NCBI RefSeq assembly: GCF_018986435.1
Contig: NZ_JAHMIN010000002.1
Span: 183,438-247,437, forward strand
DNA from: Hahella sp. HN01
Lineage (GTDB): Bacteria; Pseudomonadota; Gammaproteobacteria; Pseudomonadales; Oleiphilaceae
Direction: 5' to 3'
DNA length: 64,000 bases
Shown here: positions 16,424 through 25,131 of the stretch, piece by piece
Layout of the letters: every line of letters starts with the position of its first letter
How positions within the stretch are numbered: the stretch's first letter is position 1
The notes under the pieces: model-generated
What the model was told of the DNA's origin: nothing
The model's input: the letters and a program-made list of their open reading frames with translations, nothing else
Databases searched by the model: none
Position numbers and translations under genes: made by a program

Positions 16424-17704
16424 ATGATGAAAAAAACCATAATTAACGCTATTGGTACGGGTGTATTTCTGTCCGCCGCTTTCAGCCTGCAAGCGCATGC
16501 GGAAACGCTGACCATTTCCTGCGGCGCTGTCGGCGCGGAACTGGAATTGTGTAAAGAGGGCGTCAAGGCCTGGGCGGAGAAAACCGGCAATGAGGTGAAA
16601 GTGGTGTCCACTCCCAACTCCTCATCCGAACGTCTGGCGCTGTACCAGCAATTGCTGGCCGCGGGCAGTCAGGATATCGACATTTTCCAGATCGACGTGG
16701 TGTGGCCGGGTATGCTGGGCCAATACTTCGTCGACCTCAAACCTTTCAGCAATGGCGCTGAGAAAGATCACTTCGAATCCATCGTCAACAACAACACTGT
16801 CGACGGCAAACTGGTGGCCATGCCCTGGTTCACGGACGCCGGCGTGCTGTATTACCGCAAAGACCTGCTGGAAAAATACAACCAGCAGCCCCCGGAAACC
16901 TGGGCGCAACTGGAAGCCTCCGCGAAAATGGTGCAGGACGGCGAGCGCAAGGCCGGCAATGACAAAATGTGGGGCTTCGTCTGGCAGGGGCGGGCTTATG
17001 AAGGGCTGACCTGTAATGCGACGGAGTGGGTGGCCAGCTTCAACGGCGGCACAGTGGTGGACGAGAAAGGCAAGATCACCATCAACAACCCGCAGGCCGC
17101 CAAGGCCCTGAACACCGCCGCCGGCTGGATTGGAACCATCAGTCCGCAGGGTGTGACCAACTACGCGGAAGAAGAATCCCGTGGCGTGTTTCAGTCCGGC
17201 AACGCCGTGTTTATGCGTAACTGGCCTTACGCCTGGTCGCTGGCGCAGGCGGAAGACAGCGCCATCAAAGGCAAAGTGGGCGTAGTGGCTCTGCCGAAAG
17301 GCGGTGAAGATGGTCGCCACAGCGCTACGTTGGGCGGCTGGCAACTGGCGGTGTCCAAGTACGCCAAAAACCCGAAATTGTCCGCGGATCTGGTCATGTA
17401 TCTGACCAGCTATGAAGAGCAGAAGCGCCGCGCTATCAAAGCGTCCTATAACCCCACCATCAACGCCCTGTACAAAGACAAGGACGTGCTGGCGGCGACG
17501 CCTTTCTTCGGCAGTCTGTATGAAACTTTCGTCAGCGGCGTGCCGCGTCCCTCCAGTGTGACCAAGAGTAAGTACAACCAGGTCAGCACCGCTTTCTTCA
17601 ACGCCGTGCACAGCGTTGTATCCGGCAAGGAAAAAGCCGAAGCCAGTCTGGCTCAGTTGGAAGGCCAACTGCGTCGATTCGCCCGTAACGGAAAATGGAA
17701 ATGA
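16424..17704 (+). CDS. Alpha-glucoside/trehalose ABC transporter, periplasmic binding protein
   Basis: A 426-aa extracellular solute-binding protein, family 1, with a signal peptide (MKKTIINAIGTGVFLSAAFS then LQAHA). The mature start ETLTISCGAVGAELELCKEG and STPNSSSERLALYQQLLAAG resemble ThuE-type binding proteins for trehalose, maltose and sucrose. IFQIDVVWPGMLG and GGWQLAVSKYAKNP are further family segments. GGAGG stands before ATG 16424; ATG 16427 gives slightly better spacing. It is the first gene of a five-gene operon with a GH13 glucosidase. The exact sugar is not determinable; the operon order matches aglEFGAK, so an alpha-glucoside is most likely. Confidence 0.88.
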   Translation: MMKKTIINAIGTGVFLSAAFSLQAHAETLTISCGAVGAELELCKEGVKAWAEKTGNEVKVVSTPNSSSERLALYQQLLAAGSQDIDIFQIDVVWPGMLGQYFVDLKPFSNGAEKDHFESIVNNNTVDGKLVAMPWFTDAGVLYYRKDLLEKYNQQPPETWAQLEASAKMVQDGERKAGNDKMWGFVWQGRAYEGLTCNATEWVASFNGGTVVDEKGKITINNPQAAKALNTAAGWIGTISPQGVTNYAEEESRGVFQSGNAVFMRNWPYAWSLAQAEDSAIKGKVGVVALPKGGEDGRHSATLGGWQLAVSKYAKNPKLSADLVMYLTSYEEQKRRAIKASYNPTINALYKDKDVLAATPFFGSLYETFVSGVPRPSSVTKSKYNQVSTAFFNAVHSVVSGKEKAEASLAQLEGQLRRFARNGKWK

Positions 17705-18681
17705 AACTCTCTCAATCCGGCGCTGCATCTGCAGCGCCTCCCCGGCCTGAGGTAAGCGACAAGATGTCCCAGTCGTCCCGACAACGCCAGCGCGCCCGCA
17801 GCGCCTGGCTGTTCCTGGCCCCGATGATCTGTACGCTGCTGTTGGTCGCCGGTTGGCCGCTATTACGCACGATCTGGTTCAGTTTTACTGACGCCAGTCT
17901 GACAGATCTCAACGCAGCCGAGTTCATCGGCTGGGGGAACTATTTATACAAGGAAGATGGCGAGTGGTACGGCCTCCTGGCCGACGCCGTATGGTGGAAG
18001 TCAGTATGGAACACCTTGACGTTCACACTGATTTCCGTGTCGGTGGAACTGGTGCTGGGCATGATCGTGGCGCTGGCCCTGAACGTGAACTTTGCCGGTC
18101 GCGGTCTGGTGCGCGCAGCGGTGCTGATTCCCTGGGCGATTCCCACCATTGTCTCGGCCAAGATGTGGAGCTGGATGCTGCACGACCAGTTTGGGATTCT
18201 CAACGACATGCTGATGGGAATCGGTCTGATCTCAGCGCCGCTGGCCTGGACCGCGGATGCGGACCTGTCGATGGTGGCGGTGATCATGGTCGATGTCTGG
18301 AAGACCACGCCTTTCATGGCGCTATTGATGCTCGCCGCGCTGCAGATGCTGCCCAAGGATTGTTATGAAGCGGCGAAAGTGGATGGCATTCACCCGGTAA
18401 GGGTTTTCTTCAGAGTGACGCTGCCGCTGATTATGCCGGCCGTCCTGGTGGCGGTGGTGTTCAGGGCTTTGGACGCGCTGCGGATCTTCGATTTGATTTA
18501 TGTGCTGACTTCCAACAGTGAAGACACCATGTCCATGTCCGTTTTCGCCCGCCAGCAACTGGTGGACTTCCAGGATGTGGGATACGGCTCCGCCGCCTCG
18601 ACGGCGTTGTTCCTGGTGATCGCATTGCTGACGTTGGCCTATCTGTATCTGGGGCGCAAGTACATGCGCGTGGGGGACTGA
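17701..18681 (+). CDS. Sugar ABC transporter permease (MalF/ThuF type)
   Basis: A 326-aa integral-membrane permease of the MalF type, with about six transmembrane helices and the EAA loop in YEAAKVDGIHPVRVFFRVTL that docks on the ATPase. The cytoplasmic N-terminus is long and polar (SQSSRQRQRARSAW). I place the start at ATG 17701, which overlaps the binding-protein stop as ATGA; ATG 17695 is two codons earlier. It works with the next permease and the ATPase at 21279 to import the sugar captured by the binding protein. Confidence 0.9.
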   Translation: MKLSQSGAASAAPPRPEVSDKMSQSSRQRQRARSAWLFLAPMICTLLLVAGWPLLRTIWFSFTDASLTDLNAAEFIGWGNYLYKEDGEWYGLLADAVWWKSVWNTLTFTLISVSVELVLGMIVALALNVNFAGRGLVRAAVLIPWAIPTIVSAKMWSWMLHDQFGILNDMLMGIGLISAPLAWTADADLSMVAVIMVDVWKTTPFMALLMLAALQMLPKDCYEAAKVDGIHPVRVFFRVTLPLIMPAVLVAVVFRALDALRIFDLIYVLTSNSEDTMSMSVFARQQLVDFQDVGYGSAASTALFLVIALLTLAYLYLGRKYMRVGD

Positions 18682-18682
18682 C

Positions 18683-19528
18683 ATGAGCCAGACTGTCGAT
18701 GCAAAACAGTTGCTGCGTAAAACCGCTTTTTACCTGCTGGTGGCGGTGATCGTGGTGTTTTCCGTGTTCCCCTTTTATTACGCAATTCTGACGTCATTCA
18801 AATCCGGCAGCGAATTGTTCGTGGTGGACTACTGGCCGACCTCGGTGCAATGGGGGAACTATATCTCCGTATTCAAAGGCACGGCTTTTGGGGAAAACAT
18901 CCTCAACTCGGTGATGGTGTCGAGCGCGGTGGTGCTGGTGTCGCTGATGCTGGGTCTGACCGCCGCTTTCGCCCTGGCGCGGATCGATTTCCGCGGTCGC
19001 GGACTGATGCTGATTGCGATTCTGTCGGTATCCATGTTCCCACAAGTGGCGGTGCTGTCCGGCCTGTTCGAAGTGATTCGCGGTCTGGGTCTGTACAACA
19101 ACCTGCTGGGTCTGGTGCTGGCGTACCTGATTTTCACGCTGCCGTTCACGGTGTGGGTGCTCACTACTTTCATGAAGCAGATGCCGAAGGAAGTGGAAGA
19201 AGCGGCGATTCTGGATGGCGCGTCCAACCTGACCATTATTTTCCGGGTATTCCTGCCGATGATGTGGCCCGCGCTGGTTACTACCGGACTGCTGGCGTTC
19301 ATCGCCGCCTGGAATGAGTTTCTGTTCGCCCTGACGTTCACGCTCACCGACGCGCAGCGCACTGTGCCGGTGGCCGTCGCGCTGATCAGCGGCAGCAGCC
19401 AGCATGAGCTGCCCTGGGGCGTGATCATGGCCGCATCGGTCATCGTGACCGTGCCGCTGGTGGCGCTGGTATTGGTGTTTCAACGTCGCATTGTGTCCGG
19501 CCTCACCGCTGGCGCAGTCAAAGGTTAA
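18683..19528 (+). CDS. Sugar ABC transporter permease (MalG/ThuG type)
   Basis: A 281-aa MalG-type permease with about six transmembrane helices. The EAA-loop segment is EVEEAAILDGASNLTIIFRV, and WNEFLFALTFT is a typical late motif. It starts one base after the stop of the first permease (ATG 18683). Together the two permeases form the inner-membrane channel of the importer. Strong conservation of layout leaves little doubt about the role; substrate follows from the operon. Confidence 0.9.
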   Translation: MSQTVDAKQLLRKTAFYLLVAVIVVFSVFPFYYAILTSFKSGSELFVVDYWPTSVQWGNYISVFKGTAFGENILNSVMVSSAVVLVSLMLGLTAAFALARIDFRGRGLMLIAILSVSMFPQVAVLSGLFEVIRGLGLYNNLLGLVLAYLIFTLPFTVWVLTTFMKQMPKEVEEAAILDGASNLTIIFRVFLPMMWPALVTTGLLAFIAAWNEFLFALTFTLTDAQRTVPVAVALISGSSQHELPWGVIMAASVIVTVPLVALVLVFQRRIVSGLTAGAVKG

Positions 19529-19582
19529 ACGGGCGCCGCGTGGCGACGCCTGCAGTTATAGATTGTTTTAGGAGTTTCTCTC

Positions 19583-21205
19583 ATGTCGAAGGTTGAGCGG
19601 GATTGGTGGCGCGGCTGCACCATTTATCAGATTTATCCGCGTAGCTATCTGGATTCCAACCAGGACGGCATCGGCGATTTGCCGGGCATCGTCAGCAAAC
19701 TGGATTACATCGCCGGTCTGGGCGTGGACGCGATCTGGTTGTCCCCATTCTTTACGTCGCCGATGAAAGACTTTGGCTATGACGTATCCGACTACCGCAG
19801 CGTCGACCCTATTTTCGGGGACCTGGACGACTTCAAGCGTTTGGTGGAAAAGTCTCATGCCCTGGGCATGAAGGTCATGATCGACCTGGTGATGAGCCAC
19901 ACCTCGGATCAGCACCTCTGGTTCCAGGAAAGCTCGCAGGATCGCACCAATCCCAAAGCGGACTGGTACGTCTGGGCCGACCCCAAGCCGGACGGCACGC
20001 CGCCGAATAACTGGCTGGCCATGTTCGGCGGCTCCGCCTGGGCATGGTGCGCCAAGCGCCGTCAGTACTATATGCACAACTTCCTGAGCAGCCAGCCGGA
20101 CCTCAACTACCACAATGCGGAAGTACAGGATCAGATGCTGGAGGAAGTCCGTTTCTGGCTGGACCTGGGCGTAGACGGCTTCCGTCTGGACACCGTCAAC
20201 TACTACTTCCACGACAAGCAGCTGCGCGACAACCCGCCACTGCCGAAAGACGCCAAGAAGACTCTTGGCGCGCCGGAACAGAACCCGTATTCGTTGCAGC
20301 TGCATGTCTACGACATCAGCCGCCCGGACAACATTGGCTTCCTCAAGCGTCTGCGTGAGTTGCTGGATCAGTACGAAGGCATCACCACGGTCGGCGAGAT
20401 CGGCGCCGATGAGCCGCTGAAAATCATGGCGGACTACACCGCCGGCAGCGACAAGTTGCACATGGCGTACACCTTCGATCTGCTGAATGTGTTCCATGAG
20501 CCCACCTATATTCGTGAAGTGGTGGAGCGTCTGGAGAATCAGATTGGCGACGGCTGGGCCTGTTGGGCGCTGTCCAACCACGATGTAGTGCGTTGCGCCA
20601 CACGCTGGGCCAATGGCCGCGATCGCGCGCCTTTCGCCAAGCTGTTGCTGGGTCTGCTACTGTCTCTGCGCGGTAGCGCCTGCATCTATCAAGGCGAAGA
20701 GTTGGGACTGCCGGAGGCGGATGTTCCTTATGAGCGCCTGCAGGACCCCTACGCCCTGCCGTTCTGGCCGGAATACAAAGGCCGCGACGGCTGCCGTACG
20801 CCGATGGTCTGGGAAAGCGACAAGCCCTACGGCGGCTTCTCCTCCATCGATCCCTGGCTGCCGGTGTCCGAGGAGCATCTAGGGCTGGCGCCGGATGTAC
20901 AGGAGAAAGATCCGGATTCCGTGCTCAACTTCTATCGCGGCTTTATTCACTGGCGCAAGCAGCAGTCCGCACTGAAGGCTGGCGCGATTCGCATGCTGGA
21001 CGCGCCGGAAGGCGGCTTGCTGTTTGAACGCAGCGATGAAGAGCAGCGTATCGTCGTCGCCCTGAACATGACCGCGGAAACCATTCGCATTCCCTGTCGC
21101 ATGGCCAATGTGACGGCGATGAGCGGACATGGATACAGCGGCGTGCTGGAAGGCGAAGATATCGTATTGCCGCCGTATCAGGCGTTTTTCGGCGAGCTGA
21201 AATAG
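19583..21205 (+). CDS. GH13 alpha-glucosidase of the sugar operon
   Basis: A 540-aa cytoplasmic GH13 exo-glycosidase of the oligo-1,6-glucosidase / alpha-glucosidase type. All catalytic positions are intact: nucleophile Asp203 in GVDGFRLDTVN, acid/base Glu272 in TVGEIGADE, and Asp334 in LSNHDVVR. The N-terminal block WWRGCTIYQIYPRSYLDSNQ is typical. It would cleave alpha-linked disaccharides delivered by the ABC importer, giving glucose. AGGAG lies upstream of ATG 19583, and the gene sits between permease and ATPase, as aglA does. It is the active counterpart of the divergent GH13 protein at 13892-15574. Confidence 0.92.
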   Translation: MSKVERDWWRGCTIYQIYPRSYLDSNQDGIGDLPGIVSKLDYIAGLGVDAIWLSPFFTSPMKDFGYDVSDYRSVDPIFGDLDDFKRLVEKSHALGMKVMIDLVMSHTSDQHLWFQESSQDRTNPKADWYVWADPKPDGTPPNNWLAMFGGSAWAWCAKRRQYYMHNFLSSQPDLNYHNAEVQDQMLEEVRFWLDLGVDGFRLDTVNYYFHDKQLRDNPPLPKDAKKTLGAPEQNPYSLQLHVYDISRPDNIGFLKRLRELLDQYEGITTVGEIGADEPLKIMADYTAGSDKLHMAYTFDLLNVFHEPTYIREVVERLENQIGDGWACWALSNHDVVRCATRWANGRDRAPFAKLLLGLLLSLRGSACIYQGEELGLPEADVPYERLQDPYALPFWPEYKGRDGCRTPMVWESDKPYGGFSSIDPWLPVSEEHLGLAPDVQEKDPDSVLNFYRGFIHWRKQQSALKAGAIRMLDAPEGGLLFERSDEEQRIVVALNMTAETIRIPCRMANVTAMSGHGYSGVLEGEDIVLPPYQAFFGELK

Positions 21206-21278
21206 CTGAGACAAATAGCTGAAATACAAGGCGCGTGGACGCGCCTTTCGGCACAACAAATACAAGAGACGAGATGTT

Positions 21279-22307
21279 ATGGCTGAGCTTAGATTACGCA
21301 ACGTCAATAAAGTTTTTCAGCAGACCCATGTGCTGCACGACGTCAACTTGCAAATCGCAGACGGCGAATTTGTCGTGTTTGTCGGCCCCTCCGGCTGCGG
21401 CAAGTCCACATTGCTGCGCACCATCGCGGGTCTGGAGGACATCACTTCCGGCGAGCTTTATATCGGCGGCGCGCTGGTCAACGATGTGGCGCCAGCCAAG
21501 CGCGGGGTGGGCATGGTGTTCCAGTCTTATGCGCTTTACCCGCACATGACGGTGTATGAAAACATGGCGTTCGGATTGAAGCTCGACGGCGCGGGACCGG
21601 ATGAAATTCGCAGCAAAGTGGAAGCGGTTGCGCAAACCCTGCAGTTGGGCGCGTTGCTCAAGCGTAAGCCGGCGGCGTTATCCGGCGGTCAGCGTCAGCG
21701 GGTGGCCATTGGACGCGCTATCGTGCGCGAGCCCAAGGTGTTTCTGTTCGACGAGCCGCTGTCTAACCTGGACGCGTCCCTGCGCGTGCAGACCCGGTTG
21801 GAAATCGCCAAGCTGCATGAACGTCTCGGTTCCACCATGATTTACGTCACCCACGATCAGGTTGAGGCCATGACCCTGGCGGACAAAATCGTAGTAATGA
21901 ATCAGGGACGCATAGAGCAGGTAGGCACGCCGCTGGAACTGTACAACCAGCCTGCGTCTGAGTTCGTAGCCACTTTTATCGGCTCGCCTCGCATGAATAT
22001 GCTCAAGGGCAAGGCGGCGGAAGATTTCGGCGCCGCCACCCTGGGCATTCGTCCAGAACATCTGCAGGTGCGCATTCAGGGCGAAGCCGGCGACTGGAAA
22101 GGCGTGTTGCGCATGGCGGAGCATCTGGGCAGCGACACCTACGTGTATGTCGACGTCGCAGGCGTTGGCGAAATGACGGCGCGCATCGTGGGGGAAATGG
22201 AGCTGGAGCCGGGGTGTGAGCTGTACTTGCATGCGCCCTCGCAACATCTTCATCTGTTCGATGCTCAAGGCAAGCCGCTGGACGCTTCGTTGCGCCGCTC
22301 AGCCTGA
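21279..22307 (+). CDS. Sugar ABC transporter ATPase (MalK/UgpC type)
   Basis: A 342-aa MalK-family ATPase with Walker A GPSGCGKST, signature LSGGQRQRVAIGRA, Walker B VFLFDEP and the H-loop in YVTHDQVEAMTLADKI. A C-terminal TOBE-type regulatory domain (about residues 240-342) is shorter than that of E. coli MalK. It energises the two permeases encoded upstream. It is the last transporter gene of the operon, 73 bp after the glucosidase and 39 bp before the AraC regulator. Confidence 0.93.
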   Translation: MAELRLRNVNKVFQQTHVLHDVNLQIADGEFVVFVGPSGCGKSTLLRTIAGLEDITSGELYIGGALVNDVAPAKRGVGMVFQSYALYPHMTVYENMAFGLKLDGAGPDEIRSKVEAVAQTLQLGALLKRKPAALSGGQRQRVAIGRAIVREPKVFLFDEPLSNLDASLRVQTRLEIAKLHERLGSTMIYVTHDQVEAMTLADKIVVMNQGRIEQVGTPLELYNQPASEFVATFIGSPRMNMLKGKAAEDFGAATLGIRPEHLQVRIQGEAGDWKGVLRMAEHLGSDTYVYVDVAGVGEMTARIVGEMELEPGCELYLHAPSQHLHLFDAQGKPLDASLRRSA

Positions 22308-22346
22308 CGTTAAGTCAGAGATTAAAACAACAACAAACGTTATCTC

Positions 22347-23189
22347 ATGAAAACAGCAAATGCATCGGCGGCGGCCGCTCCCAGGGGCGGCTCTCCGCAC
22401 CATTATTTCGGCGCGCTGGCGGACTCTCCCAGTCTGACGGACGCCGCTCATTTTGAAGTCGCCATTTGTTGCGCCGGCGGCGCAGTGCTGTGGGACGCCC
22501 GCCGGCGCCTGGTGCTGCAACCATTCAGTCTGGTGTGTTTTTCTTCGCTGCACGGCGCCAAGCAACTGCACAGCGATGCGGAAGCCTGGGGATTACGTTT
22601 GTGGTTGCCCTTGTCCTTTCTGGCGGAGCTCTGCATCCCGCACCGGGTGAAACAGAAGCTGCTGCACGGTGAGATCTGCGTGGCGGACGCCGCTAAGGCG
22701 CTGGAATCGGAAACCGTTGCGCGTTGGGCGGAAGAGCTGGCCTGTCAGGATGACTATTTGAAAGATCTGGTCTGGGACGAAATAGCCTTGTTGCTGCGGC
22801 GTCTGTTCAAAGACGCCTTGGGGCCGGACGCCTGCGTCGCCAGGCCTGCGGCTGAACCCACGGGTTCCTGTCGTCATGTGCACAAGATGGTGGAGTACAT
22901 GAACGAGCGCTATTGCGAGTCCATCTCCGTCGCGGATGTCGCCGCGCATGTGCGACTGCACAAAAACTTCGCCATGGGATTGTTCAAGCAGGTGCTGGAT
23001 ATGACCATTCTGGAATACCTGACCCAGCTGCGAGTGAATCACGCCGCCCGCTTGTTGACCACGACATCCCTACGCGCCAGCCAGATCGCATTTGAAAGCG
23101 GATTTTCCTCCATCACCCGTTTTTACGAAGTATTTGCCCGCAGCTTTAGCCAGTCCCCCTGCGATTACCGTAAGTCGCGGCGGGTGTAA
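22347..23189 (+). CDS. AraC-family regulator of the sugar operon
   Basis: A 280-aa AraC-type regulator. The N-terminal half is a small cupin-like sensing domain without clear motifs; the C-terminal 100 residues hold two HTH segments (ISVADVAAHVRLHKNFAMGL and ASQIAFESGFSSITRFYEVF) ahead of FSQSPCDYRKSR. It follows the ATPase by 39 bp on the same strand, so it is likely co-transcribed and controls the operon. Sinorhizobium aglR is a LacI-type protein, so the regulation here differs from that model even though gene order is alike. Confidence 0.87.
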   Translation: MKTANASAAAAPRGGSPHHYFGALADSPSLTDAAHFEVAICCAGGAVLWDARRRLVLQPFSLVCFSSLHGAKQLHSDAEAWGLRLWLPLSFLAELCIPHRVKQKLLHGEICVADAAKALESETVARWAEELACQDDYLKDLVWDEIALLLRRLFKDALGPDACVARPAAEPTGSCRHVHKMVEYMNERYCESISVADVAAHVRLHKNFAMGLFKQVLDMTILEYLTQLRVNHAARLLTTTSLRASQIAFESGFSSITRFYEVFARSFSQSPCDYRKSRRV

Positions 23190-23240
23190 GCGACTCTCCC
23201 GCGACTCGACACTGCGTCAGCGCGTCCCGCCAAGCCCGAC

Positions 23241-23246
23241 TATAAT
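23241..23246 (+). promoter_or_regulatory. Candidate -10 element of hspQ
   Basis: TATAAT lies 18 bp before the hspQ start, with the strong ribosome site AGGAGGGG between. Transcription would begin around 23253, leaving a leader of roughly a dozen bases. No good -35 is visible; a heat-shock sigma-32 type -35 could not be identified either. Confidence 0.4.
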
Positions 23247-23263
23247 TAGGGACAGGAGGGGAT

Positions 23264-23575
23264 ATGGCGCAAGCACACTTTTTTGTCGGCCAGTTGGTTG
23301 AACATAATTTATTTGGTTATCGCGGCGTGGTGATCGGCGTCGATCCGACGTTTAACCATACCGACGCCTGGTATGAGAGCGTCGCCAAGTCGCGTCCGCC
23401 GAAGGATCAGCCCTGGTATCATGTGCTGGTGCATGAGAGCGACCATATGACCTACGTGGCGGAACGCAATCTACGAGTCAGTCTGGATACGACCCAGATC
23501 GACCATCCGCTTTTGGGCGCTTATTTTGACCGTTACGACGGCGCGCGCTACTTTCCGCGACACTCCATGCATTAA
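23264..23575 (+). CDS. hspQ: Heat-shock protein HspQ
   Basis: A 103-aa HspQ (YccV) homologue. The N-terminus FFVGQLVEHNLFGYRGVVIG, the segment PKDQPWYHVLVHESDHMTYV and the DHPLLGAYFDRYD ending are characteristic. HspQ binds hemimethylated oriC DNA and also acts as a specificity factor for the Lon protease in enterics. The start ATG 23264 is preceded by AGGAGGGG. Its end overlaps the convergent sensor-kinase gene by 4 bp, so read-through from either side would create antisense RNA. Confidence 0.93.
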   Translation: MAQAHFFVGQLVEHNLFGYRGVVIGVDPTFNHTDAWYESVAKSRPPKDQPWYHVLVHESDHMTYVAERNLRVSLDTTQIDHPLLGAYFDRYDGARYFPRHSMH

Positions 23576-25131
23576 TCCGCCGCGTCCGGCGCAGGCATGT
23601 AGGGCAGCTCCAGATAGAAGGTGGCGCCGGTCGGCAGAGTGGAGTTGCTGGAAATTTCCTTGGCGATGGATTCGAAGTAAATCTGCCCGCCCTGCAACTC
23701 CACCAACCCTTTCGCCAACGTCAGGCTGAAGCCGGAGCCCAGGGAGTCGCTACTGGCCTCGTCACTGCGCGCCAGTCCTTCGAACAGATAGGGGCGGATT
23801 TTCTTGGGAATGCCGGGGCCGTTGTCGCTGACCGACAAGCTGATCAAAGCGCCCTCCCGGCGTAGATGAACGCTGATCTCGCCGCCTTTACCGGAATGCC
23901 TGACGGCGTTGCTGAGCAGAATATCGATAATCTGCTGCAGGCGCTTTTCGTCACCGCGCACCCAGGCTTCCGCCACCCCGCTTTCGAAGTGCAGATTTTT
24001 GCTGGTTTGATAGGCCTTGTTACGCCAGATTTCCGTTTGCGTCCGCGTCAGCTTGAGCAGATTGACCGGGCTTAAATTCAGCGAGAGAGAGTGGTTCTGA
24101 ATCTGGTAGATATCGAACAGCACCTCAATCAATTTTTGCATACGTTCGCAGTTACGCTCCGCAACATGCAGCATGTGCAAGGTCTTCTCCTGTATCTCTC
24201 CCGTCAGACCGTTTTTGCACAGCATGACCGCACCCTGAATCGCGGTCATGGGGGAGCGAATTTCCTGCGACACCATGGCGAGCAGGCGGGCGCGCACCGT
24301 ATTGTCATGAGCGCTGTCTTCCCGCACTTGTTTTAACTGACGGGTCTTCTCCGCCACATTGAAGGTGAGGGAGTTTTGCAGGTCGTATAGAAGTCGACTG
24401 TTATCCGAGAATTTCACCAGCGCCCGCGCCACATTGCCGATTTCATCGTTGCGCTGAGTGTGGGGAATGCGCTGTTCCAGATCGCCGTCCGCCAGCCGGG
24501 TGATGGCGGCGGTCAGCTCCTCCAGCGGCTGCGTCATCCAGCGGCAGGCGAGGTAAATGGCGACCAGGCAGATAATCAGCGTGGCGCTGAGGGTGACGGA
24601 GCGTTCCGTCAGCTTGACCAGCATGGAGCTTTCCACCTGGCTGATATCGATCACAATGTTGAGCGTGCCGATCTCCTTTTCTCCGGCTTGATCCCAAAGC
24701 AGCGGTCGGGTGATGCGCATCTGCGCGGCGCCGTCCGACAGCTTGCCGGCGGAGGCGATAACCTCGCCATCTGGATAGCGAATAGCGACCTGCATGATTT
24801 CCGGCATGGAGAACAGGTTGTTGACGGCGTTGTTGATAATGTCGAAATCAAAGTTCCAGACGGCGGCGGCCAGCACCGACCGTTGCGCGTCCGCCAGCAG
24901 ATAGGCTTCCTTCTCCAGGTTGGCGAGTTGCGCCCGGTAGTCGTACCAGGCGGTCACCGCCGCCTCCAGCGCGAACATGGAAACGATGATGATGGAGGTC
25001 AGCGTCATCAACCGGCGACGCAGGTAGGCGCTGTGTGGATGACGTTTTTGTTTCCGATCCTTGGAGGGCTCTTCGTTGATGGACTGATCTGGAAGCATTA
25101 TGTCGTCACGTCTCGCCAAAAATGAGTTCAC
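23572..25131 (-). CDS. Membrane sensor kinase-like protein with Gln in place of the H-box His
   Basis: A 519-aa protein laid out as a histidine kinase: transmembrane helix near 44-63, periplasmic sensor region to about 180, second helix, HAMP (CRWMTQPLEELTAAITRLAD), a coiled linker, HisKA and HATPase domains. The ATP-binding boxes are intact (SNAVRHS, VSDNGPGIP, GSGFSLTLAKGLVELQGG). The H-box, normally S-H-E-I/L-R-T-P, reads SQEIRSP: Gln289, codon CAG, replaces the phospho-accepting His. It may signal without autophosphorylation or act as phosphatase or scaffold. The GTG 25131 start overlaps the stop of the binding-protein gene by 4 bp; an alternative ATG is at 25098. No response regulator lies nearby. 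Confidence 0.85.
   Translation of the reverse strand: MNSFLARRDDIMLPDQSINEEPSKDRKQKRHPHSAYLRRRLMTLTSIIIVSMFALEAAVTAWYDYRAQLANLEKEAYLLADAQRSVLAAAVWNFDFDIINNAVNNLFSMPEIMQVAIRYPDGEVIASAGKLSDGAAQMRITRPLLWDQAGEKEIGTLNIVIDISQVESSMLVKLTERSVTLSATLIICLVAIYLACRWMTQPLEELTAAITRLADGDLEQRIPHTQRNDEIGNVARALVKFSDNSRLLYDLQNSLTFNVAEKTRQLKQVREDSAHDNTVRARLLAMVSQEIRSPMTAIQGAVMLCKNGLTGEIQEKTLHMLHVAERNCERMQKLIEVLFDIYQIQNHSLSLNLSPVNLLKLTRTQTEIWRNKAYQTSKNLHFESGVAEAWVRGDEKRLQQIIDILLSNAVRHSGKGGEISVHLRREGALISLSVSDNGPGIPKKIRPYLFEGLARSDEASSDSLGSGFSLTLAKGLVELQGGQIYFESIAKEISSNSTLPTGATFYLELPYMPAPDAAD

Noticed and set aside
16622-17728. Long open frame on the minus strand opposite the sugar-binding protein gene
   Set aside because: It mirrors a well-supported gene on the other strand, is rich in His/Arg/Val of the kind antisense frames give, and has no recognisable motif.
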